A DNA stretch of 64,000 bases from contig JANATF010000014.1 of NCBI GenBank assembly GCA_029449245.1, forward strand, positions 376,501 to 440,500, read 5' to 3'. A model generated the notes under the pieces. It ran no database searches. It was not told the DNA's origin and saw nothing but the letters and a program-made list of their open reading frames with translations. How positions within the stretch are numbered: the first letter of the stretch is position 1; the number at the start of each line of letters is the position of its first letter. The DNA is from Mortierella alpina (lineage: Eukaryota > Mortierellomycota > Mortierellomycetes > Mortierellales > Mortierellaceae). Below are positions 42,586 to 54,339 of the stretch, piece by piece. The position numbers and the translations under genes were made by a program.

Positions 42586-43643
42586 ATGGACGTGGTCCGC
42601 AAAGCTGAAGAGGTTTTTCAAAATCGAATATGAATCCAGAATCCAAGAGTTCGTTTTTTGGCTGAATGAAGAACGTCTCTTTGTGAAGAACATGCATACC
42701 CCCATTTCTCGGCTCCTCTGCGACTCCTCCTTGCGCGAGCGGTACACCCGAGGTATGCGATGATGCTGGCATGATCCATATAGCCAGTCTCTTGATGACG
42801 CACGTGCTGATGATGAGCCCGATCCATGACCGTTGACAGTGTAGGATTGAACTCGCTCGGCTCGATGGATTTCCTGCGCAATGTGGATGGAGAGCTGAAT
42901 GAGCTCCAGGAGGTGTGTGTAGTAAGTAGCTGGAGCGTGTGGTTCATTTAGCCTGAGTGGGAGATGGATGAATGGGTGTGATGATGCTCGCTCTCCATAG
43001 TCGGTGATCCGGGCTACAAAGAGAGCAGAGAGATTAGATTGTGTGTGATGGCTGTTGAGTGGAGTGGATGGCAGGGCAGGCAAGTGGTGCGGTGCCTGCG
43101 TTGCGCTCGCTGGCCCTGTGCTGGATGGGAGTGAGGTGAGAAGGCGGCGCACTTGCAAGGCGGGGCTGGAGAGGGAGAAAGAGAGAGAGGGAGAGGGAGA
43201 GAGGGAGTGAGAGAGAGAGAGAGAAAGCATATGGTTTTTTATTTTCCCATCTGCCCCTCGTCAGCACCTGGACCGCAAAGCTGCAAAGCTGACAGTCGCT
43301 ACAAAAATGAGCACAAGTCAAGTAGTCTGGGCCTTTTTCTCGCGCTTTTTTTTTTTTTTTTTTTTTTTTTGGAGCATGGCGTTCAAATGCACCTCACCTC
43401 ACACAGTAAAATGAACATCAAGATCAGACCTCAACGCATTCAGACTTACTTTGGAACCTCGCCATCCCTCCATTGCCTCCGTCCATCCATCCATGGCAAC
43501 TTTGAACCACAAGGAAAATCAGCTACGGCAAAGAATCACCTACACATCCACACTCCAGCCCCAATACTTTTACTCGATGTACTGCACATTGCTACTCTTC
43601 TGCGTCAAGAAAGATGTAATCCATCAAGATTGACACACTTTTT
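42586..43643. other. Intergenic; GA-repeat and T-run
   Basis: No supported gene. A GAGA-type tract lies at about 43164-43226 and a T-run of about 27 at 43345-43371. The Crypton copy probably begins near 43640. Confidence 0.4.
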
Positions 43644-46600
43644 ATGACAATCCAGAGCCTACCCTCAGATCCTCAGCCTCAACAACAACAGCAGCAACCA
43701 CCACCACCACCACCCCAACCACAACTACAACCACAAAAAGAACCACAAGCACAAGCACAACCACAAGCACAACCACAGCAGCAACAGGAAGAGGTCCGGC
43801 AGCAAGAGCGATACCTCCACGTACTGCAGGCATTGCAGGCATTGCAGCAACAACAGAGAGTCCAACTACAACAGCAGGAAGTACAGCATCAACAACTGCA
43901 ACAAGTACAGCAGCAAGTCGGTACGGAACAGGATGCGTTTGACCTGCTGGATGAGCAGCTCCGCCAGAGTTCTCTAAGAGCGAAGAGGAAATGGCAGTCA
44001 AAAGAGAAAGCCTACCACCCTCCACCGCATAGCGCCAAAAAAAGACGAACTCAAGTGATCTCTCATTCCATCAGCAGTGTCAATGGGCAGCAGCAATACG
44101 AGGAAGGTATTGGCGAGTCAGCAATGAGTTCAAGACCTTCCTGCTCGACCACCAATGCACTGTTTGCAGAAGAGGAAGGAGAATCGTCGTCAGCGACTAT
44201 TATTGCTGCAGACAACTCCACTCAGCGTACCGAGGAAGCTGTACGACCCATTCAAGTCCGGATCATTACTTCAGCAATGCAGCAAGAGCCATGTAGAACC
44301 GAAATGATCCGCCAAATGATGGAGCACATACAGGGCCGGGATATCCGCAAGAAGACTATGCAGCAATACTCGCGGCATCTCGTCGATTGGAAGGTACACA
44401 ACACTACCGCCTAGCGAACGTACCAATGATTGGCGAAGCTCATTATATCGATATATCGAGGTCTCTACTTTTTCCCGCTTTCTTGATAGGCGTTCTGTTC
44501 TGAGAAGTTTGGCGGCGATAATCTTGTTGAACCATCGAAGGTCCTGCAATTTCTTCAGGACAAAGTTTTCGCACATTTCAAGGAGGTTGTCGTTCGGCAT
44601 GGCAGAAGCTTCAGCGGAATTATTGGTCAAACAATCACCGATCCTCACCTTGATCCGGTGGCGGCAGAGACTGAGAAGGAGCAAATACGAAAAGAGTTCA
44701 TAGAAGGTATTACACGTGTACAGCGTCGTGAGGCATGGCTATGAAGGAGTATTGTTTTGAGCGGCGATATTCTGATCACGTTAACCTCATTTTTTAATGA
44801 TATCTCTAGCGCTGAAGGACCCAAGCAATGCGAAGGAATATCGCTTTCGTGTACCTGTGGGCAAGGAGACGGTCGAGGCGGCTGTGAAGGCACTCACCAG
44901 TGAGTGGTCAGTACAGCGTAGCGAACACAGGAACCGCTTTCCGAAGCCGCGCGATTGTCCGATTGTCGCCAGCGCCATGGCTGCATATTATCGGAGGCTC
45001 GTTGAGGATAAGACAACCTCCAACCTCGATCGGGGCACATACTGCCCACTGCGTGATGGATACACCGTCGAGCAGTTTCTGAACTTGATGGTCCTTCTCT
45101 GGAAGGGTGTGGGCCGGTGGAACCGTCGCTCAACGTATATTCGGGATCGCATGGCCATCAATATACGGCATCAAATGTTCCTCCGTTCTGAAGACCTTCG
45201 ACGTCTCGACCTTCCAGACTGCTTTTGTCAAACGATATTTACCAAACGGTTTGGTACCCAAAACAAGATCCGAGGTCTAGCTTGCTGCCTTCGTGGGGGT
45301 ATGACGCAACAGGACCTGAAGAACCAGTTTGCTGTGGTTTTCCGTCATCAGAATTATCTTCGATTCGGCGTTGGCGCTTTCGCATTCTACATGTTCGAGC
45401 GTTTTCATGTAAGCATATCCATCGCTAGAAACAGCAGTACCTAAATACTTCTGTAATCCATTTCACTGACAGCTGCCACCTACTGCTTTCCGCGCCTTTT
45501 TGGACTAGATCGCTGGTGAAGAGATCCCAGATTTTGACAACCTGGAAGAGTGGCCAAAAATCAAGGTATACAAGGGTGTAAACCGACTGGATGAAATCGA
45601 TTATTCGACGGACTTGAGGTCAACGCGAAAAGCACTTTCATTGGGCGATATCGAGACGAACCGACCGACTCACGCAGGCCGTCATGGAGCTGCGCGTGAG
45701 CTGGAGGACATGGAGATCCATATCGACAATATTGCGCGGATGGGACACTGGGCTCATGGAAAGATGCACACGTACTACCTTTCTAAGCTAGGTATACCTG
45801 GAGCATTCGCTATGGCAGGGTTTCATAACGCACGGTGCGATGTGAAAAGAGATCGTCTCAACCCTCCTCTTGATCTTCAACGGCAAATATTCCCATGGAT
45901 TGAGGACCAGTATACGGGCGAAGACGCGGCGGATTGGAAGGCTACGTGCGACAAGGTCATGGAAGATGTGCCAGAGACATCTGCGTCAATCGTTGAATTA
46001 GTTTACTCGCAGGACAACATCCTTCTGGAACAGGAAAGGGCACAGGCACAAGCATCCGGCGAGCAGATTCATTCCCACTACGATATTGCCAAGCGAGGTG
46101 TTCTTCTTTTATTTGTCTGGCTCCGGCGAGTTATCCTTGAAGACGCAGCCCTATTCAGAAACGACAATGCCATAAATCACATCCTGGCTCACGATGTCTT
46201 CACTTGGAAAAGGCATACCACCGACGACAAGCCGGCTTTTGAAACATTTCAAGAACTCCTCATTAGTGCAATGGAGGAGGACTCTGATACGTTCACAGGC
46301 TATGATCGCGATCTGCCTGGTCTTGTGAATGCTGTGGAAAATTCTCGAATCGACAGCAGCAATCGGTATATGACTCTGCAGCATCGACAGCATCAGGAAC
46401 AGCAAATGTTGCAGGAGCAGCTGCGGCAAACCCAGCAACAACTTCAGGCGCTGCAAGATGGAATACAGGAGCTACACACTGAATTCACAAAGGCGAGGGA
46501 CGATTTGTCGCAGGCGCGCAGGGTGTACGAGATTCAGCAGGGAAATCAGACACGGCTGATTAGGACACAGCTACAAGCCATGTTGATGGGCATGACAGCA

Positions 46601-47222
46601 AGCACAGACTCGTTAGCAGACGCGTCGCTTCCGTCGCTCTTGCACGATCCTATTGATGCCAGCACTCCTCCTAGCAACCCCTCTAGCCCTGCTGTACCTC
46701 ACCCCAACCCCAACCCCAATCCTCCTGCAACATCGACTGTTGTACCCATGTCCATCAATCTGCCTACAGCATCAGATCATTGTGAGCAACAGGAAGAGGA
46801 TGGACCGTTCAAGTTTGACAGAACTGTGAAGACAATCCTGGAAGTCTGGAACGAGTGTCTGAGGTACGAAGCCCGCAAACGTCAAGACAAATACCTTGGC
46901 TACGACAAGCAGACAGAGCACTCCAAATTTCGAAACGAGGAGCGTTACGTTAACAACCGCCTCTTCCTGAAAGACGAAGTGGAGCACTTTATGGAAGCCA
47001 ATGGCCTTTCTCAAGATGAGGATTTGAGGGGATTTACCAACGACTTCAATCGGCACAAGTCGGACGTGACCTTAACACAGTTTTTGGATTTGCTACGAGA
47101 TCGGCGAAATAGGAGGAAGAAGAGGAACAAGGGCAAGGGGAAGAGCAGCGAGTAAAGCTCTGAAGGCATAAACGCGTTTTATTTAAATACAACTTCAAGG
47201 GCGCATGCATCTGGTTGAATGT
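43640..47222 (+). mobile_element. Crypton-type element, copy 1
   Basis: A tyrosine-recombinase DNA transposon with one spliced gene. Its 3' boundary near 47222 is set by comparison with the inverted copy at 60772-64000: both share sequence up to GGTTGAATGT and then diverge. The 5' boundary is unresolved because copy 2 leaves the window. As expected for Cryptons, no terminal inverted repeats are seen. Confidence 0.8.
43644..47155 (+). CDS. Crypton tyrosine recombinase with GCR1_C-like domain
   Basis: Four exons, 43644-44393, 44490-44706, 44810-45408 and 45509-47155, splice in phase to 1070 residues without a stop. The N-terminus is a Gln/Pro-rich stretch, then a basic patch (SAKKRRTQ). EMIRQMMEHIQGRDIRKKTM starts the recombinase core-binding part. 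Catalytic residues are suggested by MFLRSEDLRRLDL (first Arg), THAGRHGAA (H-x-x-R-like), RMGHW (His/Trp) and HTYYLSKL (nucleophile Tyr). A coiled coil (QQMLQEQLRQTQQQLQALQD) follows. The C-terminus, RTVKTILEVWNECLRYEARK to a basic tail, resembles the GCR1_C DNA-binding domain carried by fungal Cryptons. The intact frame, against a broken second copy, marks it as potentially active. Confidence 0.85.
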
Positions 47223-47972
47223 GTTATGACCATTGCCGACCGAAAAAGCTGATTTAATCGTCAATGATTATGGGAGTAGAAGGAGGAGTATGGAGTGTAG
47301 GTGGTATTTTGCGCTTGATGAGACGAGACTAGGGAGGGATGAAAGGAAAGCGTGTAGGAATGCACCCGACATTCAGAAAGCGCTGTTTCCGCTGTACTCT
47401 CAAGCACCTTTTCTCCAATTTGATATGTTTCGCCCGTACATAGTGGCTTATCTTAGTGCAGGAGACTGGCACGGTTTGAAACATGAAGCTGGTGTGGCGT
47501 GGGGTTCATGGGTGCTTCACGTGGCTCGGTAGTGGGGACTGGAGTAACAAGTGAAATAGCTTCGAACCCGGAGACCAGAGTCTGAATAGGGTCTACAGCG
47601 GCTGAGCGTTCTCTTGTGTGGTTCCTGGTAGGTGTAGAGGCTCCGGAAGAATCGCTCATCGAAGATTGGGGTTAGGGTATGTGGATCTGAAGGTGTGTAC
47701 TGTATGATCTGATTATGTGGGTGTTCGCTAGTCCTTTCAACTGAGAATACAAGCTATCGTTGCCAAAGGTCAATCCTCTGCTTGCTTCAACTCAAAAAGG
47801 GACCATTTTACTGTGTCAATGAATACTTGTCATACCTATCGTTGCCAAAGATCAATCCTCTGCTTGCTTCAACTCAAAAAGGGACAAGGAGAAGAAGAAG
47901 CAAGAGGAGACCCTTTTTCTAGCCTATTTCTACAGTATCAGCGATTGGTCCTCCTTCCTGTATGTCAACTGG
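47223..47972. other. Intergenic; 50-bp direct repeat
   Basis: CTATCGTTGCCAAAG and about 35 further bases occur twice, at about 47754-47806 and 47837-47886. A minus-strand ORF at 47453-47659 begins MSDSSGASTPTRNHTRERS and could be a first exon, but no partner exon was found. Confidence 0.45.
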
Positions 47973-49827
47973 CTAGATATCACACTGGGCTTTCCTCTCC
48001 TTGCGTCTTTGTAAAACTACCTCTCCGTCCAGGTAGTATTCGCTCAACAGCAAATCCAGCAAGCGCAAACGACGTTCCGTTGTATCCAAGCGATTCATCG
48101 TGCTGTTGTCATCATGCGGTGTCTCTGTATGAGGGACTGTAGGATAGGCGAGCGGTATTGATGGAGATTCGCCAGGATTATCTGCGGCAACAACATCACC
48201 CTGTCGTGTTTCTTTAAGCGAATTACGAGGGACTGCAGAATTCCCGTTGCCTATCGTTGACGAGCATGGAGTAGAACCCTCAACATCTTCGGATTTCGTC
48301 GTAAATGGGCATGAGGGATCTTTTGGATAAAATGTTCTCCGCAGATCGGGACACGTGCAGTCAGGGAACCAAGTGTGAAATATTCCCCATGGTGAAACTG
48401 CATTTGCACCAAATAGGAATATAATCAGTGCAACGGTGAGATTCATGAAACCTCCGATTGTTGCCAGTGTCGCTCCAAGTGTAATCAGATCTCGAGAGTA
48501 GTAGGTCGTCTCGAAACTAGTGTCTGCAAATAAACTTATAACCGTATCGTTCACATAACGAGCCATTGAGGTCTTCATGAAAGAATCCTGAATGGGCTGA
48601 TAAGAAATCGTCGTCTGGAAGGAAAAGTCATGATAGTTATGACCGAGGCCAAGCAAGCGACGTAGTTTGCTGACAGTCGAGTTAAAGCTTTTGCCACTGT
48701 CAACCTTGGTTTCGATTCGAATTGGCCTGTATCGGATCTCGAGAAGATTGCCGGGTGCGTAAAAATAAATGTTTGAACCGTATTTGGCCACTGAAGGGGT
48801 GGATATGGAGCAGGAGTCTTAAATGCCAAATAAAAATATAATACACAAAATAGTAAATATTAGTTTCTGACTTGCAAGCATAATTATATCGCCCCTGCCT
48901 TTGCCTCTTGGTAAACATAGACATCATTTTTCACATCTACTGTGCTAGTGTTTGTTCAGCACAGGATTCCATTTTTGTGTAGATATACCTGGGTGTTTCA
49001 AGCGGAGCGAATGATAGTTGCGAGAGCTTAAATCGTTGACAGCTACAAGCAGGATATGATTTAAGGGCCTCACGAATCTTGTACCGCTTACATTATAATA
49101 CAAATACATGCCAATCCTCGGCATCGGCATCAATAGCTTTGTCTCATTATATGTGCTTGTCTCATTAAAATGCCACAATGATGATCCATGGCCATGACCC
49201 CCAAGCCCCAGCACTTGGCATTTTGTTGTTCAAAATAATGCAGTCTCAAATCGTTAGCGTCATGCAAATAACAACGAATACTATCATATATAGCGTATTT
49301 CCAAAGTGAGGTCTTACCGGGAGCTACCACGCTTTCAATGTCACGTTTTTCTGACTGATTGTCAAGATAAGGCCTTTTAGAGGGGTCCGATGTTACATAA
49401 CGGATCCAAGTAGAAAGGAAACTGATGGTAGCAATGGCCAATGATATCCCTACATGGATGAGGTAATACACACAAGTTTGCAAATGACTTCAACAGTTAA
49501 TATCGTAGTTACTACTAAACTGGCAGCGGGGGATTCTCAATTCATAGATGTAGTCGAAACAAATGATAGAATGCGGATACTCACTAAGGAAAAATATGGT
49601 GATCATACGAAAGGTGGCAAACCATAAAGTCTCGCCGTAGCGTCTCTTAGGAAAGTCATCTGTTATGTTGTACATTTGAATATTCCAAAGCAGATATTAA
49701 TAGCCGCATAAGGACTACTCTACATTTGTTGTATGGTTCTGAATGCGAAAGCACTATAATACAGTATTTACTTACACCCCATTGTTAAGACACCCCAGAT
49801 GATTCGCAGGATAACATTTACTGACAT
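47973..49827 (-). CDS. Membrane protein, WGG/PWG family (member 2)
   Basis: A multi-exon gene of unknown function, paralogous to 36673-38462. It starts MSVNVILRIIWGVLTMG at 49827 with a donor straight after. Further exons carry RRYGETLWFATFRMITIFFL (membrane segment) and ISLAIATISFLSTWIRY. The last exon, ending at 47973, has an ectodomain-like part, then LGATLATIGGFMNLTVALII, a membrane segment, FGANAVSPWGIF, a Ser/Pro-rich tail and RLRLLDLLLSEYYLDGEVV. The GG...PWG membrane block and the terminal LLxxYYLD helix match member 1 in order and spacing. Internal exon borders (48.8-49.3 kb) are approximate. Possibly a surface receptor-like or channel-like protein, but this is a guess from topology only. 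Confidence 0.6.
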
Positions 49828-51957
49828 TGCTTCTGATAGCCTTTGGTGTGAAAATGAGCGAGGCAGTATTTAAAGCCTAGGTGTACAGTGCATACGAACT
49901 TAATGTATTTGTATTTACAGGGTGGAGTGCAGTGAAAGCGAAAAAGAGATGAGGACATATTTAAATGTTTGAAGTCCATCGCTTTGTGACTGTGTTTCAT
50001 CATGGCCTGGACCTCGCCGTACAAAGATGGTGGGTTTGTCCACATGGACGGAATGTGCCAGCCATGAGACCTGGTCGTCTGGGCACGTTTTAACTAAGCT
50101 CGATACTTTCTTACTTGTTTGTCAAGATATCAGTCATGGGAACAGCAAGGGGGCCCGGGCACAGCCCCAAATGGTCTGGGGTGCTGTGGGAATAACCTAA
50201 ACTCTAGAATCTAGACTCCAGAACTGGGATCTCGAAGTCATGAGACTTGTGGCACGGCTTTGAGCCAGCCTTCAGAAGAGAAGTTCGACAACATACCCAG
50301 AAGCTCATAGGTGTGCGCGTGCAATGCATGATCGTCAGCGATTCATGGTGGAAAAACCGAACGTTGCATTGGTTAAATTGGCTGTGTTTCAGGAAGTTAA
50401 AGCGTGTCACGTAACGCCATATTCACAGACAGAGCAATTGAGTTTTGACCACGTTGTCACGGCAACTCCACTTCATCTATTACCATGAAAATGTTTTGGG
50501 AAGTGGCTCCTCCCAACCATGGGTGCGGTGGCTCTCTAGCCAATAATCGAAAGAACTTAAACTTTAGCTGTGCTTGGGCCTTCGGTAAAACATGTTTCAG
50601 AATGAAAATTTTGGCAAACAAATTGTTCCACTGAAACTGCACCCAGTGGCTCCCAAGAATAAAAGTGTTAGTAACTGCCGAACGGGCTTGATATTTGTGC
50701 CCGTAACTGTACAGGCTGTATCAAACGGTAGAATTTTTTTGTTTTGTTCTGTGACATCCTAACTTTAATTTCGAATGTTTCAGTCGTGCGAACTGTAGGT
50801 GGTCTGGGCGCGATTATTTAAGTTCTTTTGGGGGCGCCTGCGAAAAAGGAAAAAGAGCTCGCGTCTAGACACCGACACAGCCACTCATTTTTAAGACACT
50901 TCTGGTAACACAAACAAGTAAGAAAGTAAGGCATGAACGTCGCAAGCTTAATTAAAATGTGCCCAGACCACCAGGTTACTGGAACATTCCTTCCACTGTG
51001 CCTAGGCACAGCTAAAGTTTTAAGCTCTATCCCGGACTTCGACCCAATGGCGCTATGCTGGTCTGGTCTGGGCCTCTCTTTTTGAGCAATTGACTTTGAC
51101 ATTGTGTCTTAAATGAACGTGTATTAATGAGTCACACACTCTTGCATTGCACCGCTTATTCTTGGGAATTGTTGGTGCTTCTGTATATGTCAGGGAACCA
51201 AACCTAAACCTCGAGACTCAACTCCACCTTGATCTAGACCTGGGCCTGGATCCAGACATCAACTCAATTGCATTGACTGAACTGCACTCTCTTTTTTGAG
51301 CAGCTGACTCTGACACTGTGTCTCTCTTCACTTGGAGGTTTTTGGTCGTCCTATTGGAATCTCTCGCCACTTCATATCAATCAAGGATCTGCATAGCACT
51401 TTAGGTATGGTGGTGCTTTCTGTCAAAAAGGGTTGTTATATCATGCACTGATCTTATTGGATTCATTTGATGTGATCTAAGCGAATCCTGTTATTAAAAT
51501 ATCCTTCGTTTTTCTATATAAACACTGCTGTTCAGCGCGGGGACAGAATTCGGACTCTCAACTCTATACAACACATTCCTAAGCACCCACACTCCTAAGT
51601 AATCGACATCAACAATACCAATCCCTTTTATCTTCATTCCATTGACACTAACAAAAGCGAAAAAGGAAAAAAAAAAAGTAAAACAAAGTAACACAAAAAA
51701 ACCCCCCCTTAAAAAAACCACAAAATAACCTGAAACTAAAAACGTTTTTGGTTGACACAACGTCCTGTTCTTTAACATTTTGTTCATCATAAGGTTGTCA
51801 AGTAAACCCACGTTCTGTTTATCAAAACCCTATCAACACTTGTCGTCTATCCACAAACAAGGTAAGCAACTCGTTCTTATTCCTAGATTCTGTCTTATGT
51901 TCATAACTGTTCTTGACGTTCATCTCACTGTCATCTCTTCCATTTAAAAACCTTAAG
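49828..51957. other. AT-rich intergenic region with inverted repeats
   Basis: No gene is supported. An imperfect inverted repeat of about 60 bp (50063-50125 against 50910-50985) suggests a non-autonomous element. A 38-bp direct repeat occurs at about 51072-51110 and 51287-51325. The last 400 bases look like the leader of the secreted peptide gene, with a possible 5'-UTR intron (donor near 51861). Confidence 0.45.
50063..50985. repeat. Imperfect inverted repeat, possible MITE
   Basis: ACCTGGTCGTCTGGGCAC...TTTCTTACTTGTTTGT on the left returns inverted on the right as ACAAACAAGTAAGAAA...GTGCCCAGACCACCAGGT. A second inverted pair (GCACAGCTAAAGTTT type) occurs at about 50560 and 51010. I could not define ends or a target-site duplication. 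Confidence 0.5.
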
Positions 51958-52242
51958 ATGAAAGTCGTCCGACATGTCGCAGTTGCTCTGATTTCGGTGG
52001 CCACACTTGTAATGTCTGACCCTAGCATTAAAGCTAGACCTACCTCAGGTCCAGTTAAAAGATCCGACCCTCGCATTAACGCTAGCCCTACCTCTGGTCC
52101 ACTTGCAAGGCCCATTAAGAAGAATTCACAACCTGAACCGGTTGTGTTTGGCAGTTGCCCCGACTCTTGTTATTCATTTTGCGCACAACAATTCGGTGCA
52201 GTTGCTTGGGTTTGTTGCAACGACAAGTGCTCTTGCGTTTGA
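51958..52242 (+). CDS. Small secreted cysteine-rich peptide, defensin-like fold
   Basis: A 94-residue ORF with a signal peptide (MKVVRHVAVALISVATLVMS). The mature part has two copies of a short repeat (DPSIKARPTSGPVKRS and DPRINASPTSGPLARP), ending in basic pairs that suggest propeptide processing. The last 28 residues hold seven Cys as C-x3-C-x3-C, then CC, then C-x-C. The CYSFC (CxxxC) and CSC (CxC) pair is the spacing of the cysteine-stabilised alpha-beta motif of defensin-like peptides. It could be an antimicrobial peptide, an effector or a structural secreted peptide. The extra Cys and short loops leave the fold unproven. It is intact. Confidence 0.6.
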   Translation: MKVVRHVAVALISVATLVMSDPSIKARPTSGPVKRSDPRINASPTSGPLARPIKKNSQPEPVVFGSCPDSCYSFCAQQFGAVAWVCCNDKCSCV

Positions 52243-52896
52243 AAGTAATTGGGCTATCGCAATTGGTGAGCCCATTGTTTACGTTAGAGATGTCTAAACA
52301 CCGAAGGTGTAGGTGATGCCCAGACATGTTGTTGGCAAGGTTGCGGTTGTGTGAACAGCTGTAGGCACCCGGTGTCAAAAAAGTTGTATATGAACTCCAA
52401 AAAAAAAATGCACGAAAAAAAAAATAGCCAAGATTCCAAGGAGCCAAAGTATTTGTATGTAACAAGCAATAGCACAGTGTAGCTTCATGCGATATAAAAG
52501 TCTCTCCATGCAATGATCTTCAGAAGGGTCATTGTAGAGCACTGGTTGCTCATCGTTTCTAAGGCGGAGAGTATTGGCAGGGTTGAATTGGTTGATATCT
52601 GTTCTGTCTTGGTGCACTTGATGCAAACGCAGACGCCAAGACTGACAGAGCTCAGAACTCTGAGGCTTTTTCACCCATGTCGACCCAGGTCATCCCAAAA
52701 GAACGCTCCAAAGAGTGTTCGCAAACTTGTTGTGGCAAGATTTGACTCCCTTTTTCGCAGGCTTCGATGGGCGAAGATTGCAACACTTGAAAGATCGCCC
52801 ATTCAGCATTTTATTTTCTGAGATCCAGCCTGAGATGAATTCATGCAGGATGCAGCCATGTCAAAGTTCTCGCGTTGATCTTCAGTGATTCCGTTG
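52243..52896. other. Intergenic, nothing recognised
   Basis: About 650 bp between the secreted peptide and the UCH-like gene. Small open frames overlap on both strands, but none shows a domain. Presumably two facing 3' regions. Confidence 0.35.
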
Positions 52897-54339
52897 TTAT
52901 CGGGCCTCACGAACAATCGCGTGGACATCATTATGTATGCCTGTCTTATACGCAGCATGTGTCCACACTTGCAATCTCTGCTGCGCAATGTCTGTCCAAT
53001 TAGTCCCAGTGACTCCCAGACAGAGAGGCTCGTTTGAATCAAAGCCGTCAAGCTCCCATACATGTTCTCCAAATGGTAAAATCAACATGACATGGTTTTC
53101 ATCAATCACCGTGTCGCCGAAATCCTCCGCAGCAGCCTCAGCGACCCTCTCGTTGCAAAGGAGATAGTGATGAAAAGCCTTCAGAATCATGTTTGTCTCA
53201 ATCGATGCCTTCTGATTGAACGAAGAATAAAAGGTGTAAGGTGAGAACATGCATACTTCACACCACACTTATAATCATTCTTCAAGTGCTTTACCTCATG
53301 CGGATGACTGTTGATGTCGTCAATAATTTTCCTTGTCGTGGAGGAGGATCCGACGTTCGCTACAAAATTAAAAAGTGCCATCATACAACACGGCCCATCT
53401 TCCGTCTTCCATTCTCACCATCAGCCACATGATCCGAAAACTGTCGACAAGTGAACATAATTGCTCAATGAAATGTAGCATACCTGAAGAAAGCATGTCG
53501 GTTTTTGAACATTCCCTGGTGGTTAATAAATCGCGACGTTGCTGGTTGGATAACGGTCAATTTCAATATCCCTGTCCAACACATGACGACTTTGCTTTGC
53601 TGAAGGAGAATCGCCTTTGACCCGCTTGCGCATGATTTGTCTTGTCCTGTATGAGTTGTTGTAGCAAACAACGTACGCGACATGGTCTTGCCTTCTTGCA
53701 CTTGATTCGTTTTCGCAGACAAGAACTTTTTCAGTCAATCTAAACGGCTCCACCATCCAAAAGAACCAATTGTTCACAAACACTGGAAGGGTGTTAAACA
53801 ACGCAAACATTCCCCATTTTGAAAAGATTCCTCGTAGATAGACTCCTACCAGGGTCATAGAAACCTTCTTTCCACTCGTTCGTGAGAGGTAGACCACGCA
53901 AAAGATCTGTCGTGTTAATTTCTGACCTGCACTAAATAAAAAAGAATGTTCGTCAGTATAGATGTGGATCTTTCCAGTCACGGTCATTTTTCTGGTTCAG
54001 ATCCTTACCGCAGATATAACTTTCTCGGCCTCAGATCGGTCCACATCCAGTTGTTCAAAGAACCTCTCATGTACTCGATCGTGGACTAGAGTGGCAAGCC
54101 GCATTTGTATAGCCGTGTCCCCTTTATTGTCACTGTTTCTCTGCTCAAAGTACACTTCCATTCCATCCTTTAGTATCCTGGTGCAGTCATCATAAGTCCA
54201 GTGTTCCGTAATATCATCGATGGCGCGGTTGAACCGACCGACTCTCATCAGCTCCAGAACGGTGCGCAGCTTTGTAATGCCTCCTGCGCTTGATGACGTT
54301 TGCCGACAGTGGTCTATGTTCTGCACCATCTCTACGGTA
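52897..54339 (-). CDS. UCH-like (peptidase C12) gene, 5' end missing
   Basis: The 3' exons resemble ubiquitin C-terminal hydrolases, which remove small adducts from ubiquitin. GPCCMMALFNFVANV fits the catalytic-Cys helix ('naCgt.ALlhal.N'). ENHVMLILPFGEHVWELDGF supplies the His (in NHV) and the Asp (in ELDG) of the triad. Upstream exons, from an acceptor at 54340 (RTVLELMRVGRFNRAIDDIT, then LTNEWKEGFYDPGRSLSTR) are not recognised. Exon borders between 53900 and 53200 are unresolved, and a pseudogene cannot be excluded. The first exons are not visible: the acceptor faces a LINE inserted 60 bp away, so they may lie beyond the inserted elements or be lost. Confidence 0.5.

Noticed and set aside
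42565-43230. Minus-strand ORF with Ser/Leu repeats at its start
   Set aside because: The start is the GA-repeat tract and the rest has no recognisable domain or splice partner.
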